Source: Geobacter sp. SVR (GTDB lineage Bacteria; Desulfobacterota; Desulfuromonadia; Geobacterales; Pseudopelobacteraceae). From it: a stretch of 64,000 nucleotides of DNA. Position numbers and translations under genes: made by a program. The DNA lies in NCBI RefSeq assembly GCF_016865365.1, contig NZ_AP024469.1, forward strand, positions 3,006,501 through 3,070,500, in the 5' to 3' direction. Shown here piece by piece: positions 17,478 to 26,513 of the stretch (position 1 is the first letter of the stretch; each line of letters opens with the position of its first letter). Under the pieces are notes generated by a model that was given only the letters and a program-made list of their open reading frames with translations, did no database searches and was not told the origin of the DNA.

Positions 17478-17870
17478 ATGGAACAGTGGCAAAACCTCAC
17501 CCTGGGGGGCATCTTCCCCGGTGCCGCGGAAACCGTCGCGGGCCTGCAGGCCGAAGCGGACGATCTGCTCAACAAGTATGCGGCGGTCGTGGGGCAGATA
17601 AACGCTAAAGTCCTCGCACTGGATGCGATTGCGGCCAATACCCTCGGACTGGCCGCGGCCATGACTGCCGCCGGTTTTTACCTGCTGCCCCTGGCTCCGG
17701 CTGCCGGCAATTGGCAGAGCCGCATTAACACCGCTCTCGATGCTCCTCCCACTACCGGAGTCAGCGCCGGCATGGTGATTATCTGCCAGGGGCCCGACCT
17801 GGAGGCAGTGGCCGAGCAGTATTCCCGATTATCCTCTATCCTCACGTCGCCGGTGGCGGTACCGAAATGA
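17478..17870 (+). CDS. Hypothetical phage baseplate-region protein
   Basis: 130 aa after an AAGGAG site. It has an alanine-rich helical part with an AANTLGLAAAMTAAGFYLLPLAPAAG stretch that could insert in a membrane, and a C-terminal part close to VIICQGPDLEAV. It lies between spike and gp25-like genes, overlapping the latter by four bases. I do not recognise a family. Confidence 0.55.
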   Translation: MEQWQNLTLGGIFPGAAETVAGLQAEADDLLNKYAAVVGQINAKVLALDAIAANTLGLAAAMTAAGFYLLPLAPAAGNWQSRINTALDAPPTTGVSAGMVIICQGPDLEAVAEQYSRLSSILTSPVAVPK

Positions 17871-18304
17871 CCGATATTTTCGGGCAGGACATCCGCCTCG
17901 GCGACTCGGGCCAAGCGCTTGTCGCCGCCAACGGCGAACTGCTGTTGACGGACGGTGTTGCCACCGGGCTCCAGGATATCCGACTGGGCTTGATGCAACC
18001 TTTGGGGGAGCTGTTCTATGACACGGAGTTCGGCAGCCTGGTACATGAGTTTTTCCTGGATGAGAATACGCAGGATTCCCGGGCGGCCTTTGAGGCGGAG
18101 GTGGAGCGCCGCATCGAGGCGGATCCCCGCACGGAGGTCGGCACGGCGGCCTGTACGGTAACGCGGTGGGACGAGACAGGCTTCACGGCACTGGCTGAAT
18201 TCGAGTTCATCGGCGAGGAAAATCCCTACAACCTGGTTATCGACTATGACAGCACTAACAAGGAACTGGTGATCAAAGATGTCAATCCAAGATCTGGTCT
18301 CTAA
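17867..18304 (+). CDS. Baseplate wedge protein, gp25/lysozyme-like (Mu gp46)
   Basis: 145 aa, usual size for the gp25/W family. The signature core is present (TGLQDIRLGLMQPLGELFYDTEFGS and the terminal beta part). gp25 initiates sheath polymerisation on the baseplate. It overlaps the following baseplate J gene by 26 bases. Confidence 0.85.
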   Translation: MTDIFGQDIRLGDSGQALVAANGELLLTDGVATGLQDIRLGLMQPLGELFYDTEFGSLVHEFFLDENTQDSRAAFEAEVERRIEADPRTEVGTAACTVTRWDETGFTALAEFEFIGEENPYNLVIDYDSTNKELVIKDVNPRSGL

Positions 18305-19451
18305 GAGCCTCGATATCATCCGCCAGGAGATGTTCGACCGGATTGCGGCCGTGCAGGAGGAGTATGCGGCCAAGGGCTGGCTTCCGCTCAGGCTTAATCT
18401 CAACAAGGGAGTCATCCGCGGCCTGATTGAGCTGTGGTGCTGGGGTTTGTGGCAGCTTTACCAGTTTCTGGCCGTAATCCTGGCCCAGGCATTTCCGGAC
18501 ACGGCTACCGGCCTCTGGTTGGACCTGCACTGCCGTCAGGTGGGGATCACCCGCAAGCCCGCCACCAAGGCTCGCGGGACCGTCTACTTCGTCCGCACTG
18601 TTTCCGCCGGCAACGTGCCGATTCCCTCCGGCCGTGTGGTGCGTACCCGTCCGGACGGTGCCGGCGTTATTTATAGATACATCACCACAGCCGCCGCCAT
18701 CATCCCGGACGGCGCATTGGAAGTAGCTGTGGAGGTGGAGGCGGAGGAGTACGGCGCCGGGGCCAACGCGACCGTTGGACAGATCAGTGAGATCTCCACG
18801 ATCATCCCGGGCATTGATGGGGTGGAAAACCGTGTCGGCTGGCTCATCGCGGAGGGGAGCGATCGGGAGGAAGACGAGCCGCTGCGTATCCGTTATGTGC
18901 TGGCCTGGCAGGGACTCTCCGGATGCACGTATCAGGCGTATCTGGCGTGGGCGCTCTCGGTGACCGGTGTTGTTTCGGCGCGGATTCTGGATCAGCACCC
19001 ACGTGGCCAAGGCACGATCGACGTGGTTATCCAGGGCACCGCCGGTCTGCCGACCGAAGGACTGGTGGCGGCAGTCGACGCCAAAATCAACGGCAGCGGC
19101 GCTGACGATGAGCTGACGCCGATCAACGATGATGTGCTGGTAAAGGGTCCGACGCCGGTGGATGTCGCCATTGTGGCCGAACTGGTGATCTCCTCCGGTG
19201 ATCCGGCGACCATCCTGGCCGAGGCGGAGAACAGGGAACGCAGTCTGTTCGGAGCCACCATGGTGACAGGCATCACCCCCTTCGGGGTGGGAGCCGATGC
19301 CACGCTGGATCGCCTGAAGTGGCCGTTGCTGGTCCCGGGGGTGAAGAAGGTGAATCTGACGAGTCCCGTCGCCGATGTGACGGTGGCTGCGGACGGCCTG
19401 GCAGTGTTGGAGAGTCTGGAACTCACCTTCGTCTGGGCGGACGAGGAATAG
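18279..19451 (+). CDS. Baseplate J-like protein (Mu gp47)
   Basis: 390 aa, typical of the gpJ/gp47 wedge family. Family marks include the VRTRPDGAGVIYRYITT beta region, the EEYGAGANATVGQI motif and the C-terminal ALS/TGVVSARI region. The wedge links central hub and tail fibres and triggers contraction. Order gp25-J-I is conserved in P2- and Mu-like phages. Confidence 0.9.
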   Translation: MSIQDLVSKSLDIIRQEMFDRIAAVQEEYAAKGWLPLRLNLNKGVIRGLIELWCWGLWQLYQFLAVILAQAFPDTATGLWLDLHCRQVGITRKPATKARGTVYFVRTVSAGNVPIPSGRVVRTRPDGAGVIYRYITTAAAIIPDGALEVAVEVEAEEYGAGANATVGQISEISTIIPGIDGVENRVGWLIAEGSDREEDEPLRIRYVLAWQGLSGCTYQAYLAWALSVTGVVSARILDQHPRGQGTIDVVIQGTAGLPTEGLVAAVDAKINGSGADDELTPINDDVLVKGPTPVDVAIVAELVISSGDPATILAEAENRERSLFGATMVTGITPFGVGADATLDRLKWPLLVPGVKKVNLTSPVADVTVAADGLAVLESLELTFVWADEE

Positions 19452-19452
19452 C

Positions 19453-20112
19453 ATGGGTCGCTTTTGGGCATATTTCAGAGATACCCTGCGGCTGCCCTTC
19501 ATTCAGCTGCCCGGCGCTCTGGCCATGCTGGCGGAGGGAAGTGCTGAACTGCTCGATACGGCCCGCGGGTTGATCGTCACTCTGCGCGATCAGTATTTAG
19601 CCGAACGCTGTGAGGCGGCCCTGCTGGCCCATTTTGCGCGATCACGCGGCATCGTCCGTGTTCAACAGGAGCCAGAGGCACATTGGATTGGCCGGGTACG
19701 GCTGGCGTATCTCTGGCACATCCGCGGTGGCCGTGCCGGCGCACTGCGTCAGGTCCTGCTGGCCTATTACGGTTTCGCCGATGTTCGGGTCATCAATCTG
19801 CGCGGCGAGGATCCGGAACGCTGGGCGGAATTCCGGGTTGAATGCGAGCTGATCGGTAGTGAGCCGCTGTTTTCCCAGACTCAGGTGGAGTGGGCGATCA
19901 ACGAGATCAAGCCGGCCCGCTCCAAGCTGTCCGAAGTGCTCTTTGTCCAATCGGTAATAGGTGACGTGCCGTGCTACTCGTTCGCCTTGATTTCGACCGA
20001 GATTGTTACCGTTTTCCCTGAAGCGGAGTCGGTGACCGGCGAACGGCTGTTTGACGAGCTTGATGGAGCGATGTTGTCTGACGAACTTGATGGGGAGCAA
20101 TTGATCGAATGA
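19453..20112 (+). CDS. Tail protein I-like (Mu gp48-like)
   Basis: 219 aa directly after baseplate J, where gpI/gp48 is expected. The helical N-terminus (LAEGSAELLDTARGLI, LLAHFARSRGI) and an RALLxxYYGF-like segment match the family. The last ~35 residues are acidic with two ELDG repeats. It connects the wedge to the fibres. Confidence 0.75.
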   Translation: MGRFWAYFRDTLRLPFIQLPGALAMLAEGSAELLDTARGLIVTLRDQYLAERCEAALLAHFARSRGIVRVQQEPEAHWIGRVRLAYLWHIRGGRAGALRQVLLAYYGFADVRVINLRGEDPERWAEFRVECELIGSEPLFSQTQVEWAINEIKPARSKLSEVLFVQSVIGDVPCYSFALISTEIVTVFPEAESVTGERLFDELDGAMLSDELDGEQLIE

Positions 20113-20130
20113 TCAAAAGGAGTTTTTTCT

Positions 20131-21348
20131 ATGCCTGCTGAATTCAGATGGATAATGACCGGTGCGGGACTGGCCAAACGGGCCATCGCCGAGGCGGGAG
20201 GTGCTCCGGTCGCCCCGGCCCAGTTTGCCGTGGGCGACGGCGACGGGGAATATCACGAGCCGGAGGAACTGGTCGACGGGCTGATCAACGAGACTTGGCG
20301 CGGTGATATTAACAAAATTTACCGGCATGACACCGAGACCGACCTGGTTGTAATCGAAGCAATCATCCCTACAGACTTTGGCGGGTGGGAGATCCGCGAG
20401 GCGGCCATCTACGATGCGGACGATGATCTGATCCTGGTTGGCAAATATCCGTTGACCGAAAAACCCGCTCCCGGTTCCGGCGGTGAAAAGCAGATCGTGG
20501 TTCGCGGCGGCCTGCGGATATCCAACGGTGGCGAGGTGGTGGTACTGATCGACAGCGACCTCGTGATGGCCACCCAGGAATATGTGGATGACCATGCTCT
20601 GCTGACCAATCCCCATGGATCAACCCCAGCGGCGACCGCCAACCGTCTGATTCTGCGCGATGCTGCGGGCCGGGCCAAGATTGCAGCACCTTCAGCTGGC
20701 GATGACATTGCCCGCAAGGATACAGTCACGGCGCATATTCATAATCTCGCTGTTGCGGCCGGCGACTTTCTGGTTGGGAGCGGACCAGGTGCTTTTGTGA
20801 GGAAAACACTGGCAGAGGTGAAAGCCATACTGGGCCTGGGAGATGCCGCCTTCAAGAATACGGGCACTTTGGGAACACAGGTCGCTGCCGGCAACCATAC
20901 ACATTCGAATGGCGCCGGGATCGGCGGACCGTATGCTCCTGCCGATGTTTTACAAACCACGTACCCCGTGGGGTCGCTGTACTTCAATGCTTCTATCAAT
21001 GCCAATCCTGCCAGTTTGTTTGGATTCGGCACATGGGTGGCGTTCGGAGCTGGGCGTATGCTGTTGGGTGCAGGGGGAGGCTATACCGCCGGTGATACAG
21101 GTGGTGAGGCAACCCACACATTAATTACAGGAGAAATGCCGAGCCATAACCATACCGGCCCAACTTTCAAATACCTGCTCAAACCACCGTACAGCGGTTC
21201 TCTCACAGGTAATGACAATAACGGCAGTGGCAGCGAGCAGGCTGTGGGTTTTGGAGATGGCGGCGAAATGCTCACGGTTGGCGGCGGTGCGGCTCACAAT
21301 AATATGCCGCCGTATGTTGTTGTTTATATTTGGCGCCGCACGGCTTGA
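20131..21348 (+). CDS. Tail fibre protein (gpH-like N-terminus, collar-like C-terminus)
   Basis: 405 aa. The N-terminal ~150 residues are the DUF3751/phage tail-collar attachment domain (FRWIMTGAGLAKRAIAEA, GGWEIREAAIYDADDDLI). The C-terminus is the short receptor-binding tip found on many fibres (YPVGSLYFNA, GEMPSHNHTGP, NMPPYVVVYIWRR), with repeated HxH metal sites. The middle is short. It should bind the host surface. Confidence 0.87.
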   Translation: MPAEFRWIMTGAGLAKRAIAEAGGAPVAPAQFAVGDGDGEYHEPEELVDGLINETWRGDINKIYRHDTETDLVVIEAIIPTDFGGWEIREAAIYDADDDLILVGKYPLTEKPAPGSGGEKQIVVRGGLRISNGGEVVVLIDSDLVMATQEYVDDHALLTNPHGSTPAATANRLILRDAAGRAKIAAPSAGDDIARKDTVTAHIHNLAVAAGDFLVGSGPGAFVRKTLAEVKAILGLGDAAFKNTGTLGTQVAAGNHTHSNGAGIGGPYAPADVLQTTYPVGSLYFNASINANPASLFGFGTWVAFGAGRMLLGAGGGYTAGDTGGEATHTLITGEMPSHNHTGPTFKYLLKPPYSGSLTGNDNNGSGSEQAVGFGDGGEMLTVGGGAAHNNMPPYVVVYIWRRTA

Positions 21349-21367
21349 GGCAGGAAAGGAGCAATTC

Positions 21368-23821
21368 GTGAAATCATGGCTGCAATATATTAATTCCCGG
21401 CCGCTCGCGGAAACCGTTAACCCCGAAGATATGCTTCTAGTCGTTCAGGCCGGGGCAGTGAAACAAATCTCGAAGGAAGTGCTTGAATCATTATTGATAC
21501 CACCTCGTGAGCCGCGCTTATCCTGGGGTATTGATATTCCCGTGGTAACTGACGGGCAAACTGAAGGTGATTCACATATCCGCTTGAGTGATGGTTCTGT
21601 TTGGCAGTTGATTGATGGGGCCTGGTCGGCCGTGGGAAATTTGCGTGGCCCGGAAGGTCCTGCCGGCGGAATTTGGTCGGGTGTTATTACGGTAACAACA
21701 GCGGAATACGACATTGCTGACTACGATTATATATACATGGTTGATACAGACTCGACGGCCATTGACTGTGTCGTCAATCTACCTGTTGCGGCGGGTAAAA
21801 TAGGCCATAGGATATATGTCCAGAATACCGGCCACGATGGTTACAAAACGATATTGGTTGCGGAAGATTTAGAGACGATCGCGGGGCACATACGTTTTGA
21901 ACTTGCTTCCGGCCAGGGCGAAGGATTTTTCTCCGATGGCGCTGACTGGTATCCTTCAGCATCTGATCCTCAAGAGCAGAAGTTTGTCCATAATGTCAAT
22001 GCTACAGTGTTTTCCGTTACTCATAACGCCAATGTCACCGCCCAAAATTATGACAAGCAGATTCTGCTGTTCGGGGATAGCCACGCGTGGGGGCAAGGTG
22101 CCTCGGAATGGGATTGGCCGTTTGGTACTAACTATTCTTCGCACAGCTCCTCATTGTTTAACCAAGGATTTATGGCGCGCATTGAGCAGCACATCCGGTC
22201 TACACGGGGCTTTGATGAAATGGTTTACACCATACACGGTCGGCCCGATCAACGCATACTTCCTTATGAGTTTGCGGCACCTGACGCCCAGGTAGATGAT
22301 TTTCTTTCTCGGCCAGTAAAACCTTCTACGGGGGCTATTTTTGGTTTGGATGAATACGAAATTGTCCCCACCATCTCGTCTTACCCCGCTTGGTTTACTC
22401 CTTGGGCGCGCGGGGCAAACGACCTGATCGATGTTTATCGTGATAAGCTGTTTCGGGGGCGATTTAACGCTGGCATGTTTTTGATGGCCCCGGAGGATGA
22501 GAATTCTTTTCTGGAAGCGGGAAAACTTGAGTACATCACTTTATTACCGTGTCCTGGTATCAGTGGCAGCGGCGGCTCTTGGAGTACTGTAACAGATAGC
22601 AATGGCACTATTTTGGGGGAGTATGACGGATCGGAGTTTTACCTACGCGTGAACCCTAAAATGGCTTCAAGTACGCTCGGTTTTTTCACGGAAACGGGTC
22701 AAAAGTTATTTGTCCCCGGTTTTGGTACGGTCACGGTGGGCACGATGCTTGATTCGAGTGGGATTAAGGTTATCCAAATATTGAATGCATCCGGGTCGTA
22801 TCCTACCGGGTTAGAAAAATGGATTCATTCAGGCATGCGGATATATCACAACGATTACGTTAAAGTGACTACCGCGCACCTCGATCCAGTTCTCCCTTTC
22901 CGCCGGATGTATGTTTGCTTTCGTCGGGGATCTTCGGGCTCAAAGCTCCGTTTTTTCATGTCTGACGGAGCTGCAGGAGGTGCAGAAGTTGTTGCGTACA
23001 GCCATAACCGGTACGAGGCCGATACCCCGACTCTTAAACCCATATGGAACTTTGGGCGTACCGAGTATCCCAAAGTTTACGGTGTCACCAATACTGGTGC
23101 GCTGGTGTTGGCTGGTGCGGAAGCTACTGTTTATGATAGCTACATTGAAATAGACGCTTATAGTTCGGGACTTCAAGACGTTATTTATTGTCTCGACTTT
23201 GGTTCGAAAGTATGGGGCAGAGTACATATGGAGCTTAACGCAGCCACCGGGTCGGGGGTTGCGGTCAGGGGAGTGCTGTTCGATAACAACAATATAGCCA
23301 ATTTTGCGATGGGAGGGCATACGATCGGGCAATGGATGGGGGATGGCGCCAGTTATAATGATGCCGCGCACGATCACTTGGCGGATATCTTATCGTACAT
23401 CAAAACTACGCCCCATCTGGTTATAACTGAGTTGCCCATCGTAAACGAGTACCTGCGGCAGACCCCGCTGGCAGCATTTAAATCAAACATCGCCACGTTT
23501 ATGTCAAGACTGAATGCGGTGTTGAATAGCGGGGGCGGGAAGGCAACTGATTTTCTGTTTTTCACCACTCTCGGCGGGAAGGATGTTGATTATGAGGGTG
23601 CTGGATCGTCGGCAGTGACATACGACCAGTATGTTCAGGCAGCGCTAACCCAGTGTCTGGCAAGTGGCGCCGGGCTTGTTGATTGCCGGGCCAGGTTCAG
23701 GGATTTTGTACGCCGCGGGGGGGACTACAATCGTTTATATGCCGATAATAACCATCCCAGCTCATTCGCGAATGAGTTCATTGCAAAATGGCTTATAGAG
23801 GTGATCGACCAAATTTTGTAG
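21368..23821 (+). CDS. Tail fibre/tailspike with SGNH esterase domain
   Basis: 817 aa from GTG at 21368 after AGGAAAGGAG; an upstream in-frame extension lacks a site. The N-terminus ends in a tiny collagen-like turn (RGPEGPAGG). A strand-rich head follows. From residue ~230 a GDSL/SGNH hydrolase is visible: GDSH at 236-239 (Ser238), a GGHTIGQWMGD loop, and YADNNHPS near residue 796 with the block V Asp/His. Such domains deacetylate surface polysaccharide. Base composition is clearly more AT-rich than the other late genes, suggesting recent exchange. Confidence 0.8.
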   Translation: MKSWLQYINSRPLAETVNPEDMLLVVQAGAVKQISKEVLESLLIPPREPRLSWGIDIPVVTDGQTEGDSHIRLSDGSVWQLIDGAWSAVGNLRGPEGPAGGIWSGVITVTTAEYDIADYDYIYMVDTDSTAIDCVVNLPVAAGKIGHRIYVQNTGHDGYKTILVAEDLETIAGHIRFELASGQGEGFFSDGADWYPSASDPQEQKFVHNVNATVFSVTHNANVTAQNYDKQILLFGDSHAWGQGASEWDWPFGTNYSSHSSSLFNQGFMARIEQHIRSTRGFDEMVYTIHGRPDQRILPYEFAAPDAQVDDFLSRPVKPSTGAIFGLDEYEIVPTISSYPAWFTPWARGANDLIDVYRDKLFRGRFNAGMFLMAPEDENSFLEAGKLEYITLLPCPGISGSGGSWSTVTDSNGTILGEYDGSEFYLRVNPKMASSTLGFFTETGQKLFVPGFGTVTVGTMLDSSGIKVIQILNASGSYPTGLEKWIHSGMRIYHNDYVKVTTAHLDPVLPFRRMYVCFRRGSSGSKLRFFMSDGAAGGAEVVAYSHNRYEADTPTLKPIWNFGRTEYPKVYGVTNTGALVLAGAEATVYDSYIEIDAYSSGLQDVIYCLDFGSKVWGRVHMELNAATGSGVAVRGVLFDNNNIANFAMGGHTIGQWMGDGASYNDAAHDHLADILSYIKTTPHLVITELPIVNEYLRQTPLAAFKSNIATFMSRLNAVLNSGGGKATDFLFFTTLGGKDVDYEGAGSSAVTYDQYVQAALTQCLASGAGLVDCRARFRDFVRRGGDYNRLYADNNHPSSFANEFIAKWLIEVIDQIL

Positions 23822-23839
23822 GACATAAGAAGAGGCAGC

Positions 23840-23869
23840 GGCCGGATCGTGCTCGAACACGATCCGGCC
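23840..23869 (+). terminator. Perfect 12-bp hairpin after tail fibre
   Basis: Stem GGCCGGATCGTG, loop CTCGAA, stem CACGATCCGGCC, 18 bases after the fibre stop. No T run follows, so it would be a strong RNA 3'-end or stability element, not a textbook terminator. The ~100 bases between it and the methylase hold no other gene. Confidence 0.6.
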
Positions 23870-23970
23870 ACCGACCCACTGAGCAAGCAGTGAGCCCGTC
23901 AGGGCTGCCCCACCCCGTACGAGGTGAGGGGGAGCCTATCAAAACAATCTTGATAAATCAAGGAGCTCAC

Positions 23971-24732
23971 GTGAACCATACACCTATTATTCCCTGGATG
24001 GGTGGCAAGCGAAAGCTGGCTAAATCCATCTTGCCGCACTTTCCGTCGCACGATTGTTACGTTGAAGCATTCGCTGGAGGTGCGGCGCTTTTTTTCCTCA
24101 AATCACCGGCTCATACTGAAGTCCTGAATGACTGCAATAATGAGCTGATCAACCTTTACCGTATTTGCCAGCACCACCTTGAAGAATTCATTCGGCATTT
24201 TAAATGGTCGTTGGTTTCCCGGCAGATGTTTGATTGGCTGAAAATCACGCCGGTGGAAACGCTCACAGATATTCAGAGGGCCTGCCGGTATTATTACATT
24301 CAGAAAATGGCCTTTGGCGGCAAGGCGCATGGCCAAGTGTTTGGCACATCGAAGACCCAGCCGCCACGACTCAACCTGCTTCGTCTGGAGGAGTCCCTTA
24401 GCCAGGCCCATCTTCGGTTGTCTCGATGTTACATTGAACATCTTCACTGGCGTATCTGCGTCAACAAATACGATGGCCCGAATACACTCTTCTTTCTTGA
24501 TCCACCTTACTGGAAGGTGGAACATTATGGTGTACTATTCCCCTGGGAGGAATATGAGGCCCTAGCCGTGGTAATGGGAGAGGTAAAAGGAAAGGCGATT
24601 TTGACCATCAACGACCATCCAGCGATCCGCGCGTTGTTTGGCGGGTTTAGATCAATGCCAGTAGAGGCAAGATACACTGTGGGTGGCAATCGTGGTGAGC
24701 TGTCCGGAGAGAGAATCTATTTCAACTGGTAG
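23971..24732 (+). CDS. DNA adenine methylase (D12 class)
   Basis: 253 aa from GTG at 23971 with AAGGAG upstream. D12/Dam-type motifs are present: PWMGGKRKLAK near the N-terminus, SAM-binding FAGGAALFF (about 34-42) and the catalytic DPPYW (177-181). It transfers methyl to N6 of adenine in a short target. Phages carry such enzymes to protect their DNA from host restriction. No matching nuclease gene adjoins, so it is an orphan. Last recognisable prophage gene. Confidence 0.88.
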   Translation: MNHTPIIPWMGGKRKLAKSILPHFPSHDCYVEAFAGGAALFFLKSPAHTEVLNDCNNELINLYRICQHHLEEFIRHFKWSLVSRQMFDWLKITPVETLTDIQRACRYYYIQKMAFGGKAHGQVFGTSKTQPPRLNLLRLEESLSQAHLRLSRCYIEHLHWRICVNKYDGPNTLFFLDPPYWKVEHYGVLFPWEEYEALAVVMGEVKGKAILTINDHPAIRALFGGFRSMPVEARYTVGGNRGELSGERIYFNW

Positions 24733-24743
24733 GGATATAACTT

Positions 24744-24769
24744 CCGAGGGGGTCTGCAGACCCCCTCGG
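24744..24769 (+). terminator. 26-bp perfect palindrome after the methylase
   Basis: The palindrome CCGAGGGGGTC-TGCA-GACCCCCTCGG starts 12 bases after the methylase stop. It forms an 11-bp GC-rich stem with a 4-base loop and no clear T run on either strand. Likely a transcript end. Confidence 0.6.
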
Positions 24770-24845
24770 TGCTTGCGGCATCAATACTGTTTTGATATGG
24801 TCAAGACTATCGGCGCGGTTATTTATCGCGTTTCTGAACCGCTGA

Positions 24846-24899
24846 TTATCGCGCCGCGCTTGTCAGAACCGTACCGAGTACCAGTGTTTTGTATTTCAT
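24846..24899 (-). pseudogene. Remnant of a small secreted-protein gene
   Basis: On the minus strand an AAAAGGAG site is followed by ATG and 17 codons (MKYKTLVLGTVLTSAAR) before TAA. This looks like the start of a signal peptide cut short. No continuation is seen in any frame. The surrounding 24.77-25.15 kb holds no other gene and is the probable right prophage boundary, so the gene may have been broken by insertion or deletion. Confidence 0.35.
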
Positions 24900-25154
24900 G
24901 AACATCTCCTTTTCTGCCGTGATCGGCACACTCATTATAGCAAGGATGGCGCCAGGATTGGTAGTAGTTGTACAACCCATCCGGATGAGCGGGTTAAGGC
25001 TGCCGGGCCGATATGAGGCAGCCGGAAGGATGCCGTATTCAGGGTACGGACGGGAGCAAATGCAACATGGCAGAATTCACCGTTCAGTCCCCGGCCGGAT
25101 TTGTATGAATCAGAGCGGAATTTATGGTAGTCTGACAGTTTGAGGAGCTTGGCA

Positions 25155-26513
25155 ATGAACACAGATACCTTTTTCACCTATCGCGACGGGAACCTTGAAC
25201 CGGTAAAGGTCGGGGTGGTGCAGGAATTCCCGCTCCAACTGATTGTCAATGGTCGTGAGATCGCAACCCTGATCGCTTCCCCCCATGACCTGCGTTTCCT
25301 GGTGGCCGGCTTCCTGCGGCTGCAGGGGTTCGTGCAATCCCTGTCGGATTTCACGATGTTCAGCGTGTGCGAGGACTTCGGCACCGCCAATGTCCGTATC
25401 ACAGGCGAGTTACCGGAAAAGCTGAAACCGGTCCTGACCTCCGGCTGCGGCACCGGGGTCAGCTTCAGCATGCCCGCGGCCGTTGCCCCTGCTGCCGGTG
25501 CTCAGTCCGAGCGTTTCAAGCCGGGTGACATCTTCGGGCTGATGGATGAGCTCTCCCGGCAGGCGGACAACTATCGCAGCCATGGCGGCATCCATTCGGC
25601 CGCGGTGGGGCGCAGCGGCGAGCTGCTGCTGTACGCCGAAGACCTGGGACGCCACAACACCCTGGACCGCATCGCCGGCGAGGCGCTGTTCAAAGGTATA
25701 GACTTATCCGGAACCGCATTGGTTACATCCGGGCGCGTATCGACCGAAATGGTGGCCAAGGCGGCCCTGCTGGGGGTGCGACTGATCGCCTCGCGCACCT
25801 CCCCCACCGACATGGCAGTCAGGCTGTGCCGCGAAAGCGGCATCGCTTTGGCGGGCTACGTGCGGGGGGGCAAATTCACGGTCTACAGCCGGCCCGACCT
25901 GATCGATCCCTACCCGGATAGCGACCGGATCGCTGGGGTCACCGGCGTAATCCTGGCCGGCGGCGCCTCCCGCCGCATGGGGAGCAACAAGGCGTTGCTG
26001 CAGGCAGGCGACGCGACCCTGATCGAACGGGTCTATCGCACCCTGGCACCGCTGTTCGCCGAGGTGCTGATCGTCACCAACACCCCTGAGTCGTACGCCT
26101 TCCTCCCCTGCCGCACGATGCCCGACATCCACACCGACTTCGGCGCCATGGCGGGCCTGCATGCCGGACTGGCGGCCAGCAGTACCGGGCGCATTTTCGT
26201 GGCGGCCTGCGACATGCCCAGCCTCAATCCCGATCTGATCCGGCTGCTCTGTGCAGCCGACCCCGGCGCCGAGGCCGTGGTACCGGTCAATGAAGAGGGG
26301 CTGCGGGAGCCGCTGCACGCCGTATATAGCCGTTCGGCGCTGGCGACGCTGGAAGAGACCATTGCCCAGGGGGAACGGAGCATTCTGACCCTGCTGGACC
26401 GGCTGGAGAGCCGGCTGGTGACGCCAGAAGAATATGCAGGGATAGCAGAGGCGGAGCGGTCCTTCAGCAACGTGAATACGCCTGAGGAGTACGAGAGGCT
26501 TACGAGGAGCTAG
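25155..26513 (+). CDS. FdhD-MobA fusion (molybdenum cofactor sulfuration and guanylylation)
   Basis: 452 aa from the ATG at 25155 (GAGGAG seven bases upstream). Residues 1 to ~245 are FdhD, which passes sulfur from a cysteine desulfurase to the molybdenum cofactor of formate dehydrogenase; Cys98 sits in SGCGTG. From ~262 the sequence is MobA (GVILAGGASRRMGSNKALL, later CDMPSLNPDLI), which joins GMP to molybdopterin. Fusing two sequential steps on the same cofactor makes sense. The 3' end overlaps tadA by 14 bases, tail to tail. Confidence 0.92.
   Translation: MNTDTFFTYRDGNLEPVKVGVVQEFPLQLIVNGREIATLIASPHDLRFLVAGFLRLQGFVQSLSDFTMFSVCEDFGTANVRITGELPEKLKPVLTSGCGTGVSFSMPAAVAPAAGAQSERFKPGDIFGLMDELSRQADNYRSHGGIHSAAVGRSGELLLYAEDLGRHNTLDRIAGEALFKGIDLSGTALVTSGRVSTEMVAKAALLGVRLIASRTSPTDMAVRLCRESGIALAGYVRGGKFTVYSRPDLIDPYPDSDRIAGVTGVILAGGASRRMGSNKALLQAGDATLIERVYRTLAPLFAEVLIVTNTPESYAFLPCRTMPDIHTDFGAMAGLHAGLAASSTGRIFVAACDMPSLNPDLIRLLCAADPGAEAVVPVNEEGLREPLHAVYSRSALATLEETIAQGERSILTLLDRLESRLVTPEEYAGIAEAERSFSNVNTPEEYERLTRS

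Larger units (their letters stand above)
1..24732 (+). mobile_element. Prophage late region (contractile tail, left end outside window)
   Basis: All genes lie on one strand, tightly packed and often overlapping, in standard late-gene order: lysis, terminase, portal, protease/scaffold, decoration, capsid, connectors, sheath, tube, chaperone, tape measure, baseplate, fibres, then a DNA methylase. The sheath, tube, gp25-like, baseplate J and spike genes identify a myovirus. The portal-gpF head proteins and the order resemble Mu-like or mixed Geobacter prophages. No integrase, repressor or transposase is present here, so the early region and the left attachment site are outside the window. The right edge probably lies between the methylase and fdhD-mobA. 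Confidence 0.9.

Noticed and set aside
24770-25154. Possible Moco riboswitch or extra gene before fdhD-mobA
   Set aside because: No Moco aptamer pattern was recognised, and the 84-aa frame at 24889 has no ribosome site or protein-like composition.
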